DNA from: Hyphomicrobiales bacterium
GTDB lineage: Bacteria; Pseudomonadota; Alphaproteobacteria; Rhizobiales; Rhizobiaceae
NCBI GenBank assembly: GCA_900468535.1
Contig: UBTY01000009.1
Location: forward strand, 62,001 to 126,000
Length of the DNA stretch: 64,000 bases
Direction: 5' to 3'
Below, one piece after another: positions 63,990 to 64,000 of this stretch (position 1 is the stretch's first letter; the number at the start of each line of letters is the position of its first letter). Made by a program: the position numbers and the translations under genes. The notes below the pieces were generated by a model. The model was not told the origin of the DNA. It worked only from the letters and a program-made list of their open reading frames with translations, and searched no databases.

Positions 63990-64000
63990 GTGCGGCTCTC
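63986..64000 (+). CDS. Start of a further gene, probably the second ATPase (DppF-like), truncated
   Basis: An ATG overlapping the preceding stop codon (ATGA) is followed by five codons (MSAAL) to the window edge. By operon logic this is the second ATP-binding subunit, but the visible sequence is too short to prove it. Confidence 0.5.

Overview
The window looks like a chromosomal segment of a Rhizobiaceae-type alphaproteobacterium (Rhizobium/Agrobacterium/Sinorhizobium group). The evidence is the gene content: a giant cyclic beta-1,2-glucan synthase (NdvB/ChvB), a ~180 kDa NAD-glutamate dehydrogenase, the cell-cycle regulator TrcR (DUF1013), a DUF1674/SDHAF4 protein, and the order rho-mnmE-mnmG-rsmG-parA-parB, which in this group sits close to the chromosomal origin. 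No rRNA, tRNA, CRISPR array, insertion sequence or prophage is visible. Genes are densely packed, often with 4-nt ATGA overlaps, and codon use appears uniform. This is core genome rather than an island.

Left (1-17.5 kb): truncated rho, then mnmE, mnmG, rsmG, parA and parB on the plus strand. Three parS-like sites are embedded in the mnmE stop/mnmG leader and in the rsmG coding sequence. A minus-strand leuS-lptE-holA operon converges on parB. Next come a YggS-type PLP protein, a propionyl-CoA-synthetase-like gene carrying a fourth near-perfect parS, trcR, acetyl-CoA synthetase, a secreted nuclease-like protein and an SDHAF4 homologue.

Middle (17.5-35 kb): htpX-rsmB, a heparinase II/III family protein, purH, an MFS exporter, NAD-GDH, a PdxY-like kinase, beta-carbonic anhydrase, an MltB-like transglycosylase, asd, and a predicted 39-aa small ORF.

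Glucan and leucine catabolism (33.9-50.5 kb): an OpgC-like membrane acyltransferase lies downstream of the 8.5-kb ndvB gene, forming a make-and-modify pair for periplasmic cyclic glucan. A full leucine/isovalerate operon follows (isovaleryl-CoA dehydrogenase, both methylcrotonyl-CoA carboxylase subunits, HMG-CoA lyase, methylglutaconyl-CoA-hydratase-like crotonase).

Right (50.7-64 kb): a translationally coupled four-gene phospholipid-like cluster (acyltransferase, CDP-diglyceride synthase, small membrane protein, CDP-alcohol phosphotransferase with a clearly non-canonical active-site motif). This is the best candidate here for an incompletely described pathway. It is followed by a methyltransferase, galE, a phosphonate-monoester-hydrolase-like sulfatase-superfamily enzyme, DUF1993, and an M19 dipeptidase leading into a Dpp/Opp-type ABC transporter that runs off the right edge.

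Several convergent gene pairs meet at a GC-rich hairpin covering or abutting the stop codons, often without a U-tract.
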